A stretch of 64,000 nt of DNA. It comes from Chloroflexota bacterium (GTDB lineage: Bacteria; Chloroflexota; Anaerolineae; Anaerolineales; Anaerolineaceae). Below the pieces are notes generated by a model, which saw only the letters and a list, made by a program, of their open reading frames with translations, had not been told where the DNA came from and searched no databases. A program made the position numbers and the translations under genes. The stretch lies in assembly GCA_021372725.1 (NCBI GenBank), contig JAJFTV010000093.1, positions 1 to 64,000 of the forward strand, read 5' to 3'. Positions 7,740 through 16,659 of this stretch are shown here, one piece after another. Numbering within the stretch: the first letter of the stretch is position 1; each line of letters opens with the position of its first letter.

Positions 7740-9221
7740 ATGAAATTATTTGACCGGTTAGCCTTCCTATTAGCGGTAGCTGCATTCTTTGCGGCAGCAT
7801 TTTTCTCCACTGAAATATATGAAGGGCTTCCCCACATAGAAGATGAAATCACCTATGTCTGGCAGGCCCGCCTGGCCTCTGCCGGAAAACTGGTCACCGC
7901 CACTCCAGTCTGCCCAAGCTGTTTCCTTGAGCCATTTGTCATCGACAAAGACGGCATTCGTTTTGGAAAATATCCACCCGGTTGGCCTGCTGCCCTTTCC
8001 TTGGGCATTCGCCTGGGGGTCAGAGATTATGTCAATCCATTTCTTTCTGCACTGTACGTCTGGCTTGCCTATTTATTGGTCAAGAAGTTGTTTGATCCAT
8101 TAACCGGTCTCATCTCCACATTTTTAACCATCCTTTCCCCATTCTTTCTGATTAATTCAGGAACCCTGCTGGCACATCCCTGGTCACTTCTGTTGATGGT
8201 AACCTTTGCACATGGCTGGCTGGATACGCTGGACGCTGCAAACAAAATTCCCAAATGGATGGCAGGAAGTACGGCTGCGCTTTCGATGGGTTTGTTAATT
8301 CTGACCCGCCCCCTTACCGCCGTCGGCATCTGTCTGCCTTTCATTATCCACGGCATCTATTTGCTGATCAAAGGGACACCCCGGCAAAGACAGGCTGTCA
8401 TTGGTATGGGCGCGGTGGCTGCTCTGGTGGGAAGTCTTTATTTTCTATGGCAATATCGCGTAACCGGCGACCCGCTGCTTAACCCCTACGTTTTGTACTG
8501 GCCTTATGATCGGGTAGGTTTTGGTCAGGGCATTGGCCTTCACCCTGACGGTCATCAACTCAAATATGCCCTGACAAACACCCGTTTCAGTTTGCAGGTG
8601 GGCAACAGTGATCTGTTTGGTTGGCCTTACCTTTCGTGGATCTTTTTACCTTTCGGGCTGATCGCAATTCGTAAAAAGCCGAAAACATGGCCCGTTGCCG
8701 GTGTATTTTTTTCTCTGGTTTTTGTTTATGGATTTTATTGGATCGGTTCATGGTTGTTTGGGCCTCGCTATTACTATGAAGGGCTTATAAGCCTGACGAT
8801 GCTTTCGTCGGCCGGAATCAACTGGCTGGCAGGAAAACCCTGGAAAGGCAAACCGATCACTCGTTTTATGCGGCTGCGGTTTATTTTTACCTGGTCGCTT
8901 GTGTTGCTATTGGTGATCGGAAATTTGCTCTTTTACCTGCCACAGCGTACCGGGAGTATGCGCGGATTATATGGCATCCTGGGCAGTCAGCTATCACCTT
9001 TCAAGACGGAAACCGCTCAAAATCTTACTCCTGCGCTGGTCATTGTCAAACCTGTACAATATTGGCTGGAATACGGTGTATTGCTCGATTTAAGCAGCCC
9101 GCAGTTGGATACACCTTTTATATTTACTTATGATCGGGGGGATGAACAGAATCAAACGGTCATTGATGCTTACCCGGATCGGACAGTAATCCGTTACACA
9201 CCTGGCCTTCCGTTCCATTGA
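7740..9221 (+). CDS. GT-C-fold membrane glycosyltransferase-like protein
   Basis: 493 residues with roughly ten to eleven hydrophobic segments and an early luminal-loop motif, GLPHIEDEITYVWQA (about 29-43). This acidic DE pair just after the first helix is the typical catalytic-site signature of GT39/ArnT-like enzymes, which use polyprenyl-phosphate sugars as donors. A second loop contains KYPPGWP, common in this superfamily. Acceptor and sugar are unknown. It starts 21 bases after rimO. A TATAAA box lies nine bases before the ATG, without a good -35 or Shine-Dalgarno sequence. Confidence 0.75.
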   Translation: MKLFDRLAFLLAVAAFFAAAFFSTEIYEGLPHIEDEITYVWQARLASAGKLVTATPVCPSCFLEPFVIDKDGIRFGKYPPGWPAALSLGIRLGVRDYVNPFLSALYVWLAYLLVKKLFDPLTGLISTFLTILSPFFLINSGTLLAHPWSLLLMVTFAHGWLDTLDAANKIPKWMAGSTAALSMGLLILTRPLTAVGICLPFIIHGIYLLIKGTPRQRQAVIGMGAVAALVGSLYFLWQYRVTGDPLLNPYVLYWPYDRVGFGQGIGLHPDGHQLKYALTNTRFSLQVGNSDLFGWPYLSWIFLPFGLIAIRKKPKTWPVAGVFFSLVFVYGFYWIGSWLFGPRYYYEGLISLTMLSSAGINWLAGKPWKGKPITRFMRLRFIFTWSLVLLLVIGNLLFYLPQRTGSMRGLYGILGSQLSPFKTETAQNLTPALVIVKPVQYWLEYGVLLDLSSPQLDTPFIFTYDRGDEQNQTVIDAYPDRTVIRYTPGLPFH

Positions 9222-9293
9222 TATTCATTCTGATATCCGGTTCTTCTTTCCTAAACGAAGGACGGATCGTTTAATTCCTGGAATTTAGTGTAA

Positions 9294-9624
9294 GATTCTC
9301 TGCAATTAAAAGCAATCATGAACACCCGGCAAAGAATCCGTCAATATTTCTCCATCATTGTGGGACAGGTCATCACCTTGTTACTGATGGCATTATGGAT
9401 GGATGATTTGCAGATCCAATCACCGTGGGGGGCTGGGCGGCCCGCAAAGCTTTCCGTTCATTTTTTACCCGGCTGATTTGCCGTTCGATGGAAAACCGTT
9501 GGTGGGTGCTGAACAAGTCCATCGATTACTATGCAATTGGCGGGAAACATTGAAGCATAGATAACGAATTCTTCCGCATCCAGTCATTCAGGTTATCAGG
9601 CAACGTGTACCGTTGCAGAGAATC
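9294..9624. repeat. 12-bp perfect inverted repeat flanking an orphan ORF
   Basis: GATTCTCTGCAA at 9294-9305 is repeated in inverse orientation as TTGCAGAGAATC at 9613-9624. About 307 bases lie between. No target-site duplication is evident. It may be a degenerate MITE-like element or chance. Confidence 0.45.
9318..9476 (+). pseudogene. Possible broken small membrane protein gene
   Basis: A 52-residue frame starting MNTRQRIRQYF with a hydrophobic segment (about 12-27), no Shine-Dalgarno sequence, and a Pro/Gly-rich end that looks frame-shifted. A neighbouring frame stays open for about 48 more codons with plausible composition (ends YYAIGGKH). I do not recognise the family. It could be a decayed gene or a chance ORF. 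Confidence 0.25.
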
Positions 9625-9653
9625 TGGCTGAATAACGTTTCTGCAGAATGGGT

Positions 9654-10967
9654 TTACCCCGTAGTCGTTTCAGCGGTGGGTACAATTTCCTGCGTGTTGG
9701 TCGGGGCTGGGGTTTCTTCAACCACCGGGGTTGTGGTGGTCTCTTCAACCGTCGGTGTAGGCGTCTCGATTATTTCCGTTGTTGGTTCTTCCGTGGGCTG
9801 CGGTGGTTCACAAATCAACTGCACCGCTGTTGCAGTTGCCTCCACCTGTTTATTCTCCGCCATTGCAAGAGCCTGTTCATAGTATTCACGCGCCTCGCAA
9901 TATTTTCCCTGCGAGACAAGCAGATCCGCATAATTTATCAAAGCGACACGATAACGTTCCTGAACTGTCCATCCAGAACTATCTACCATATTCGGCATGG
10001 ACGGATAAATTTCGCCAAATATTTCCACCACCGACGCCCAATCAACACCCCAGAAACTGGCACCCGTCAAATAATAACGTGCCCAGCTTCGGTAACTCTC
10101 TGCAGAATTGTCAAGAGGGGCAAACAGTGCACTGAGAGTAAGGTCATAGATACCCGGTTCCAGGTTGCCGTTGGATATTTTTTGTATTCCCCTGAACCTT
10201 AACGCTATGTAGAACATTCCGTCTATATCAGCAGCCCGATAGGTGATATCTTCTTTTCGTACAAATTCCAGGGAATTGATGGCATTTTCCCAATCATTTG
10301 CACGCATGTAGGCAACGGCAGCATTGTATTTTTCTTCAATCCCGCGCATATCCGGTGTGGGAGTAACCGGGATGGGTGTTACGGTCGGTGCAATGGTCGG
10401 CACATTTGTTTCAGCTTGATAAAGCATTACCGCCGTAAGCCGCTCCTGTATACCGGGAAAGCTGGGGTCAAGTTGGACTACATATTCATACCGTTTGCGA
10501 GCCATGTCTAAACGTCCGGCGTTTTCATCCTCAAGACCCAACTGGTATTGGGTAACGGCTGCCAGGGCAACCTGGTCATATTCCTGATTTAGACGCATAT
10601 TTAGGCCGGATTGATAACCCTGCCAGGCACCCACTCCGGCGATGAGAACGATAAGAAACAAACCAGCCAGAATAAAAAGCCATTTGTTTTTCCGGCCTTT
10701 TGGTTTTTTACTTTTGGTGGTTCCATCCGGAGGCATTCCTTCTGAATCATCGCCGTTGGTAATCATAACCGGTTGGTCTGCGTCCATAGCAGGAACAAAA
10801 TCTTCTTCAGATATATCTGGATTAATGGGCATTGTTTTTTCTGTTGATTTTTGATCGTTAATAACGCTTATCGGGCGAGTGGCTTCAACTGCTTCTGAAT
10901 CTTCGTGCTTTGAATTGCTGTCCGATACACGATTGGGTCGTGTTTCTTCCGGATTATTTATCGACAT
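9654..10967 (-). CDS. Membrane-anchored TPR-type protein, function unknown
   Basis: 437 residues. A charged cytoplasmic N-terminus (1-90, with repeated TRP and Glu/Asp/Ser-rich sequence) is followed by one membrane helix near 93-115 (WLFILAGLFLIVLIAGVGAW). A predicted extracytoplasmic helical-repeat region contains TPR-like segments (QYQLGLEDENAGRLDMARKR and a later KYCEAREYYEQALAMA). A Thr/Pro linker near 205 (PTVTPIPVTPTP) and a Pro/Thr/Glu-rich C-terminal tail are also present. It may be a scaffold for envelope complexes; no enzyme motif is visible. It is probably read from a leaderless transcript because TATAAT lies seven bases before the ATG. Confidence 0.7.
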   Translation of the reverse strand: MSINNPEETRPNRVSDSNSKHEDSEAVEATRPISVINDQKSTEKTMPINPDISEEDFVPAMDADQPVMITNGDDSEGMPPDGTTKSKKPKGRKNKWLFILAGLFLIVLIAGVGAWQGYQSGLNMRLNQEYDQVALAAVTQYQLGLEDENAGRLDMARKRYEYVVQLDPSFPGIQERLTAVMLYQAETNVPTIAPTVTPIPVTPTPDMRGIEEKYNAAVAYMRANDWENAINSLEFVRKEDITYRAADIDGMFYIALRFRGIQKISNGNLEPGIYDLTLSALFAPLDNSAESYRSWARYYLTGASFWGVDWASVVEIFGEIYPSMPNMVDSSGWTVQERYRVALINYADLLVSQGKYCEAREYYEQALAMAENKQVEATATAVQLICEPPQPTEEPTTEIIETPTPTVEETTTTPVVEETPAPTNTQEIVPTAETTTG

Positions 10968-10974
10968 GTGGACT

Positions 10975-10980
10975 ATTATA
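10975..10980 (-). promoter_or_regulatory. -10 box implying a leaderless mRNA for the TPR protein
   Basis: On the minus strand TATAAT (10980-10975) is followed by seven bases and then the ATG at 10967. The -35 is weak (TTTAAT at a 17-base spacing). No Shine-Dalgarno sequence is present. Confidence 0.6.
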
Positions 10981-11050
10981 CCGTATACTCACTTGAGATT
11001 AAATCGTCAATGGCAAACTTTTACATGGAATTAAAGCAAGGCAGGAAATC

Positions 11051-11731
11051 ATGAATCAAGGTCTGCGGGCAGGCCTTTACATAACAGCCACTCCGATTGG
11101 GAATCCAAAAGATATCACACTGAGAGCATTAGAGGTGTTATCCCAGGCGGATGCCGTGATTTGTGAAGAGTTCCGTCAGGGTAGCACGCTGCTTAAAAAA
11201 CTCGGTATTCAGGCCAAAGATCTGGTCGTATTAAATGAGCATAATGAACAGGAAACTGTTCCCCTTCTAATTCAGAGGCTGATCAAAGGGGAGGCTCTGG
11301 CCTTGATTTCAGACTGTGGAACACCTGTCTTTTCAGATCCCGGATACCATCTGGTCAGGAGTGCATCAGAGTTTGAGATCAAAGTAATTCCGTTGCCGGG
11401 GGCTTCATCACTCATGGCCGCGTTATCGATACTGGATTTCAAGCTCGAGCAGTTCTACTTCGCCGGGTTCCTTTCTCCAAAAAAGGAATTGCGGAAAAAA
11501 GAGCTGGAAAAGCTGAAAAGTTATCACCTTCCTGTTATCCTGATGGATACCCCCTACCGGCTTGGCAGCCTGCTGGAGGAAATCAGGTCTGTTTTCGGCG
11601 GAAATCAACGGATGACGCTGGCTTGTGATATAAGCCTTCCTTCAGAAAATATTTTGCGTGGCACTACAAATGAAATCCTAAAACAAATCGGAAATCGCAA
11701 ATCAGAATTCATCCTCATTTTACATTCCTGA
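11051..11731 (+). CDS. rsmI: 16S rRNA 2'-O-methyltransferase RsmI-like (short form)
   Basis: Tetrapyrrole-methylase-fold SAM enzyme; RsmI modifies C1402 of 16S rRNA. Visible motifs are TPIGNPKDITLRALEVL (about 13-29), NEHNEQET, SDCGTPVFSDPGYHLVR and PLPGASSLMAALS. The protein is 226 residues against about 280 in typical RsmI and lacks the small C-terminal domain; it ends at the family's EFILIL strand. The usual AEDTRHT motif reads CEEFRQGS here, a clear divergence in the substrate-facing region. AGGAAATC precedes the start. It is divergent from the TPR gene and just ahead of the btpA-like gene. Confidence 0.85.
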   Translation: MNQGLRAGLYITATPIGNPKDITLRALEVLSQADAVICEEFRQGSTLLKKLGIQAKDLVVLNEHNEQETVPLLIQRLIKGEALALISDCGTPVFSDPGYHLVRSASEFEIKVIPLPGASSLMAALSILDFKLEQFYFAGFLSPKKELRKKELEKLKSYHLPVILMDTPYRLGSLLEEIRSVFGGNQRMTLACDISLPSENILRGTTNEILKQIGNRKSEFILILHS

Positions 11732-11785
11732 AAGTACATCGGTACAAATTAACGGTACCGAAAATTAGAAATATTGGAGATACTC

Positions 11786-12592
11786 ATGGAAACCTGGATT
11801 AAATCGATATTTGGCGTAGAAAAACCGGTCATCGGCATGTGCCATTTCAATGCATTGCCTGGAGATCCACAGTATGACCCGGAAAAAGGTTTGGATTGGG
11901 TGGTCAAAAAAGCCGGTGATGATCTGTTGGCTCTTCAGGAAGGCGGCGTCGATGCAGTCATGTTTTCCAATGAAAGCAGCCTGCCTTATCTGACAAATGT
12001 TCCAACCATTACTACAACCTGCATGGCCCGTATCGTTGCTGAGCTAAAGCCGAAAATACGCATTCCCTTTGGTGTGAATGTATTATGGGATCCTGCCTCC
12101 AGTATCGATCTGGCCGTGGCAACGGGTGCCAGTTTTGTACGTGAGATCTTCACCGGTGTATATGCCAGTGATTTTGGGCTGTGGAATACTCATTGCGGCG
12201 AGGTGATCCGGCACCAGTACGCAATACATGGAGAAAATGTCAAGCTCCTGTTCAATATCGTGCCTGAAGCTGCTGCATACCTGGGCGCTCGTGGTATAGA
12301 AGACATTGCCCGCTCCACCGTTTTCAACAATCGGCCGGATGGCCTGTGCGTTTCCGGCCTGACTGCCGGTGCAGAAACCTCCGACCAGACATTGCAACGG
12401 GTTAAAGCCGCTGTACCCGATACGCCGGTATTTGCCAATACAGGAGTCCGTCTTGAAAATGTCACCCGGCAACTTGCCATTGCAGATGGGGCCATCATCG
12501 GTACGGCATTCAAAAAAGACGGCTTTACCTGGAATGCAGTCGAAACCGGGCGGGTCAGAGCGATCATGGAAAAAGTAAAAACTATCCGCTAA
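11786..12592 (+). CDS. BtpA/SgcQ family TIM-barrel protein
   Basis: 268 residues of the BtpA family. The family includes a cyanobacterial photosystem I biogenesis factor and SgcQ of the enteric sgc carbohydrate operon, and its biochemical activity is not established. The sequence shows GMCHFNALPGDP near 20, GVNVLWDP, a central TGASFVREIFTG, and a C-terminal ADGAIIGTAFKKDG phosphate-cup-like end. The start at 11786 is chosen because GGAG lies six bases upstream; the frame also runs four codons further to a TTG. The next gene, an FGGY kinase, begins at or just after its stop. The pair probably handles one carbohydrate or nucleoside. Confidence 0.85.
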   Translation: METWIKSIFGVEKPVIGMCHFNALPGDPQYDPEKGLDWVVKKAGDDLLALQEGGVDAVMFSNESSLPYLTNVPTITTTCMARIVAELKPKIRIPFGVNVLWDPASSIDLAVATGASFVREIFTGVYASDFGLWNTHCGEVIRHQYAIHGENVKLLFNIVPEAAAYLGARGIEDIARSTVFNNRPDGLCVSGLTAGAETSDQTLQRVKAAVPDTPVFANTGVRLENVTRQLAIADGAIIGTAFKKDGFTWNAVETGRVRAIMEKVKTIR

Positions 12593-12621
12593 TGCAAGGA
12601 AGACAAAAAGGGAAACGCTCC

Positions 12622-14127
12622 ATGCAGGATCTACTTCTAGGGCTGGATATTGGCACATCCTCGGTTAAAGGTCTGATTATTGATCAAACCGGCAGGGTAT
12701 TAGCCCAATCAGAAGCACCCAACGAGCTTATCTCTACCCATATTGGCTGGGCCGAACAGGATGTCGATCGCTGGAAACAAAACATCATTCAGGTGATCAG
12801 AACATGCCTGGATAATCCGCTGGTTTCCTCTCACAATATTCGCGGTATCGGTGTTTCGGGGATGGTTCCAGCTTTGGTACTGATGGATAGCCACGGCCAG
12901 GTACTTCGTCCGGCAATTCAATACAACGATTCGCGTGCGGTGCAGGAGATACAGGCATATCGGGAAAAGACAGGCGCTTTCTCATTCTTTAATATCACAG
13001 GAGCCAATCCAAGTGTTCAAAGCATCGGCCCAAAATTAGCATGGATCCGGCATTGGGAACCTCAAGTTTGGGAAAAAACCGCCTGGATCATGGGCTCTTA
13101 TGACTATATCAATTATTTTTTAACGGGTGAGATATCCGTGGAACGAAATTGGGCTTTGGAAAGTGGTTTATTGGATATTCATCTGCAATCGTGGTCCAAC
13201 ACTCTGCTCTCTGACTTTGACCTGCCTGAAACAATCCTTCCTCCCGTAAGACCATCATTGGAAATTACAGGAAAAGTGAACCTCCAAACCGCCCAGATCA
13301 CCGGTCTGGCTCCCGGGACACCCGTGATTGCGGGTTCTGCCGACCATGTGGCGGCTGCCCTGGCAGCCGGTATCACCCGCCCGGGTGACGTGTTGATCAA
13401 ATTTGGGAGCTCAGGGGATATGCTGTATTGCAGCGACCACGCTGTTTTTGATCCACGATTCTATATTGACTTTCATTGCCTGCCGGATAAATACCTTCCA
13501 AACGGATGCATGGCGACCAGTGGTTCACTCCTGAAATGGTTTGTCAATGAATTTTGCCAGCAAGACAGAATAGATGCCAAAAGACAAGGCCTGCCTGTTT
13601 ATCAATATCTTGACCAACAGGCAGAACAGATCCCTCCTGGTTCTGCAGGAATTACCGTATTGCCATATTTTTTAGGCGCCAAAACTCCATTAAATGACCC
13701 GGATGCGCGCGGTGTTTTTTATGGTATGACCCTTTCACACAGCCGCTACCATCTATATCGCTCAATCATGGAATCGGTGGTTTATGGATTTCGGGATCAT
13801 TTTGAAGTGCTGCAACAGCTTGGATTGCCGATTGTCCGCGTAGTCGCAAGCGAAGGCGGTGCCGGCAGTCCGTTGTGGCGACAAATTGCAGCCGATGTTC
13901 TGGATACACCCATCGAATTTCTGCAGGCCAACCCGGGATCTGCTTATGGTGTAGCGGTCATGGCAGGCATGGCACTACAACTTTTTGACGTCGAAGACCT
14001 AATGCAAATTCAGGGCGCAAGGGAAATTTCCGTTCCCAATCCTGCAGCACACCGGCAGTACCAATCTTTTTATCAAACATATCATAATCTTTACAACCAG
14101 CTAAGACCTGTTTTTCAGTCTCAGTGA
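12622..14127 (+). CDS. FGGY-family carbohydrate kinase (xylulokinase-like)
   Basis: ATP-dependent sugar or polyol kinase of about 501 residues. The N-terminal phosphate-binding motif LLGLDIGTSSVKG is followed by WAEQD, GSADHVAAALAAG and the C-terminal SEGGAGSPLWRQIAADVL signature that gives FGGY enzymes their ATP site. Substrate cannot be read from sequence; xylulokinase-like is the nearest description. An upstream ATG at 12592 overlaps the btpA-like stop and would add ten residues. I prefer 12622 because AGGGA lies about nine bases before it and family members start close to the LDIGT motif. Either way the gene is coupled to the btpA-like gene. Confidence 0.88.
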   Translation: MQDLLLGLDIGTSSVKGLIIDQTGRVLAQSEAPNELISTHIGWAEQDVDRWKQNIIQVIRTCLDNPLVSSHNIRGIGVSGMVPALVLMDSHGQVLRPAIQYNDSRAVQEIQAYREKTGAFSFFNITGANPSVQSIGPKLAWIRHWEPQVWEKTAWIMGSYDYINYFLTGEISVERNWALESGLLDIHLQSWSNTLLSDFDLPETILPPVRPSLEITGKVNLQTAQITGLAPGTPVIAGSADHVAAALAAGITRPGDVLIKFGSSGDMLYCSDHAVFDPRFYIDFHCLPDKYLPNGCMATSGSLLKWFVNEFCQQDRIDAKRQGLPVYQYLDQQAEQIPPGSAGITVLPYFLGAKTPLNDPDARGVFYGMTLSHSRYHLYRSIMESVVYGFRDHFEVLQQLGLPIVRVVASEGGAGSPLWRQIAADVLDTPIEFLQANPGSAYGVAVMAGMALQLFDVEDLMQIQGAREISVPNPAAHRQYQSFYQTYHNLYNQLRPVFQSQ

Positions 14128-14167
14128 CAGAAAGCTGACCGAATAACTTCATAAACAGGTAAAAGAA

Positions 14168-14196
14168 AAAACCGCCCATTGTTATGGAACGGTTTT
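14168..14196. terminator. Bidirectional terminator between FGGY kinase and tRNA-Glu
   Basis: AAAACCG (14168-14174) pairs with CGGTTTT (14190-14196), with CCAT/ATGG inside. T-rich tracts follow on both strands, so it can end the kinase transcript (+) and the tRNA transcript (-). Confidence 0.8.
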
Positions 14197-14204
14197 CCTT
14201 TTAT

Positions 14205-14279
14205 TGGTGCCTCCAGGGAGATTCGAACTCCCGTTTTAGCCTTGAAAGGGCTGCGTCCTAACCACTAGACAATGGAGGC
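14205..14279 (-). tRNA. tRNA-Glu (anticodon UUC)
   Basis: Cloverleaf on the minus strand. The acceptor GCCTCCA pairs with TGGAGGC, the D-arm contains TAGTGGTTAGGA, the anticodon loop is CTTTCAA with UUC at its centre, and the T-arm is GGGAGTTCGAATCTCCC. The terminal CCA is encoded. The anticodon stem has one C-A mismatch at its outer pair. A good promoter lies directly upstream and a terminator downstream. Confidence 0.96.
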
Positions 14280-14292
14280 GGCAACGGGTGAA

Positions 14293-14321
14293 ATTTTATC
14301 ATCGATCCTGAGGGGGGTCAA
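14293..14321 (-). promoter_or_regulatory. Promoter of tRNA-Glu
   Basis: On the minus strand TTGACC (14321-14316), a 17-base spacer and TAAAAT (14298-14293). The expected start lies about seven bases before the mature tRNA 5' end. Confidence 0.8.
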
Positions 14322-14371
14322 GGCACTGCATAGGTTCTGCATAGGGTAAATATGAAATGAAAGCAGCAAGG

Positions 14372-14400
14372 TTGCAAAGTCGATTCAGAACGGATACAAT
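14372..14400 (+). promoter_or_regulatory. Putative promoter of the Ser/Thr kinase gene
   Basis: TTGCAA (14372-14377), a 17-base spacer and TACAAT (14395-14400), 27 bases before the ATG at 14428. Confidence 0.6.
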
Positions 14401-14427
14401 TGAATTCATCCAACCGCGGAACGATTT

Positions 14428-16563
14428 ATGGCGTTAACACCTGGCACCCTTATCAATAATCGATATTATATTCTTTCAATCCTGGGACAGGGTGGAATGG
14501 GCTATGTTTATCAGGCGGAAGATACAGTTCTGAAGGTACATGTTGCAGTAAAGGAAAACTTGTTTCTTAGTGAAGAATATTCCCGCCAATTTGAACGGGA
14601 AGCACAAATTTTAGCCGGTCTTCGTCACGGAACCCTTCCTCATGTAAGTGATTTTTTCCTGATACCGGGTCAAGGTCAATATTTGATTATGAATTATATC
14701 GAGGGCGAAGACCTCCGGGAAAGGATTGAGCGCCTGGGAACCGTACCGGTGGAAGATGTCATCCGTATCGGTATTGCGATTTGTGATGCATTGAATTACC
14801 TTCATACCCGAAAAGAATCCATCCTCCATCGCGATATTAAGCCCGGTAATATTAAAATAACGCCGGAAGGTGGATTGGTACTGGTCGATTTTGGATTGGC
14901 AAAAATTATGCACGGAAACCAGGCCACAACCGATGGCGCACGGGCCATGACGCCCGGTTATTCCCCACCTGAACAATATGGTACTGCGCGAACCGATCCA
15001 AGATCAGATATTTACGCACTGGGAGCGACTCTCTATGCTGCGCTGACCGGCATTATCCCTGAAGATGGCCTTGACAGGGCAACCGGCAAATCCAGATTAA
15101 CCCCTGTTCGACAAATTAAACCCGACATCTCTCAAATAATAGCCGGCGTCATCGAGAAATCATTGGAAATCGATCCCGAAAACCGTTTCCAGTCCGCACT
15201 CGATTTTCAACAGGCCTTGATGTCAGCCGGTGATGTTTCGAACTTGTTGTTGGAAGGGGTAAAAATCGCTCCTCCACCACCCAATGATATAGAAAACCAA
15301 AGACCTCAACCACTTTGGGATGCAAATTCCCCAATAAAACCGGTAAATGACTTCCCCATCCGTAATCCGCAAATACCAGTAAATAAGAAGAAAACCGGAA
15401 TAACACCCGTCAGGATTTTGTTGGCTCTGACCGTAATTATTGCAGCAGGTTTAATCTTTCTACCAAAATTTCCAAATCTTCCTTCGATTTTTAGTTACCT
15501 TTCCGAGACTTCAACGCTTTCACCGGATACCATGGGGCTTATTGCCAAAACACCATCCCAGGTCTACACTTATACGTTGTCTGCCCCATCATCAACACCT
15601 GTCGTATCCAAACCGGTCAATGCCATTACCCCCAATATAACCCCATCAGTGTCTGTCACAGAAGCGGCTCCGGTTGTTCTTCCCACGATCACGGCTACAC
15701 CTGCCGGAGGCGGTACAGGGCAGTATGCCTTTGTTTCAGATCGCACCGGTAGTTACCAGATTTGGATGGTGGGTGCTGATGGCAACGGTCAACAGCAGCT
15801 TACAAACATGAAAGAAGGCGCCTGCCAGCCTGCCTGGAACCCCGATGGAATGAAGTTGGCGTTTATTTCACCTTGCAAAGAAAGAAATTATGAGCTGTAC
15901 CCGGGATCCAAAATTTACTATATCGATCTTGCTGATTCTTCGCTGACCCCGCAAACCTTGCCGGTCAGCTCCGAGGAAGGTGATTTTGACCCCGCCTGGT
16001 CGCCGGATGGAAACCGGATGGCTTTTTCTTCACTCAGAATAGGGACTGCTCATGTGTTTGTCTATAATTTTGCAGACGAGACACTGCAGGAAATATCCGA
16101 CACCCGTTATGCTGATATTCACCCGGCCTGGAATCCATTGGGTACCCAACTGGCAGTCAGCCGAAAAATTATCTACGGGCATATCTTTATCCTTTCTGAC
16201 AAGGGTTATACACAATATCAGCTCAGCCCAAACGGCAATGTCGAAGACTATTGGCCTGTATGGTCACGGGATGGGAAAACAATTATGTATTCCCGGAATA
16301 CCCAGCTTCCATCCTTCCCGTTTCTGGTTCGTATGAACGAAGAAGATCATGGTACCGGTATTGAAACGCGGATTCCACCGCTTGCTGAACAAAGCAGTTA
16401 CCCGGTCGCAGGAGCTGTTTATTCACAGGATGGAGAGTGGATTCTTTTTGAATCCTGGCCTGACGGCCGAAATCATGATATTTTTATGATGACAAAAGAG
16501 GGAGGCAGCATCACCAGGTTGACCACCGATCCAGGATCTGATTTTGATCCCGCCTGGCGTTAG
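14428..16563 (+). CDS. Receptor Ser/Thr protein kinase with extracellular TolB-like propeller
   Basis: 711 residues. The N-terminal Hanks-type kinase is complete: glycine loop GQGGMG (about 20-25), VAVKE lysine near 42, HRDIKPGN near 132, DFG near 155 and the GYSPPEQY activation segment. A membrane helix lies near 330-347. After a Thr/Ser/Pro linker comes an exported domain of PD40/TolB-type propeller repeats (from about 430), with repeated motifs such as FVSDRTGSYQIW, PAWNPDG, PAWSPDG and DPAWR. Binding of an unknown ligand or wall component outside is expected to control phosphorylation inside. The related kinase at 57646 lacks the propeller. No phosphatase gene is adjacent. Confidence 0.9.
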   Translation: MALTPGTLINNRYYILSILGQGGMGYVYQAEDTVLKVHVAVKENLFLSEEYSRQFEREAQILAGLRHGTLPHVSDFFLIPGQGQYLIMNYIEGEDLRERIERLGTVPVEDVIRIGIAICDALNYLHTRKESILHRDIKPGNIKITPEGGLVLVDFGLAKIMHGNQATTDGARAMTPGYSPPEQYGTARTDPRSDIYALGATLYAALTGIIPEDGLDRATGKSRLTPVRQIKPDISQIIAGVIEKSLEIDPENRFQSALDFQQALMSAGDVSNLLLEGVKIAPPPPNDIENQRPQPLWDANSPIKPVNDFPIRNPQIPVNKKKTGITPVRILLALTVIIAAGLIFLPKFPNLPSIFSYLSETSTLSPDTMGLIAKTPSQVYTYTLSAPSSTPVVSKPVNAITPNITPSVSVTEAAPVVLPTITATPAGGGTGQYAFVSDRTGSYQIWMVGADGNGQQQLTNMKEGACQPAWNPDGMKLAFISPCKERNYELYPGSKIYYIDLADSSLTPQTLPVSSEEGDFDPAWSPDGNRMAFSSLRIGTAHVFVYNFADETLQEISDTRYADIHPAWNPLGTQLAVSRKIIYGHIFILSDKGYTQYQLSPNGNVEDYWPVWSRDGKTIMYSRNTQLPSFPFLVRMNEEDHGTGIETRIPPLAEQSSYPVAGAVYSQDGEWILFESWPDGRNHDIFMMTKEGGSITRLTTDPGSDFDPAWR

Positions 16564-16659
16564 TCCATCCTCCAGTGATTCTCATCTGCACAAATGACCC
16601 GGCACGCGATTATCAACCCGTCTGGAAACCGCGATCAGATTTCGCGCCACACAGCTAAT

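Larger units (their letters stand above)
9222..9653. other. Gene-poor stretch with an inverted-repeat-bracketed orphan segment
   Basis: No recognisable gene. It contains a 52-codon frame (9318-9476), a further open frame shifted by one base to about 9568, and a 12-bp inverted repeat around both. Confidence 0.6.

Noticed and set aside
9648..10202. Plus-strand ORF of 184 codons
   Set aside because: It is antisense to the TPR membrane protein; its His/Arg/Cys-rich composition is typical of a shadow frame.
12083..12658. Long minus-strand ORF of 191 codons
   Set aside because: It lies antisense to the btpA-like gene, whose family motifs are clear; no protein-like features.
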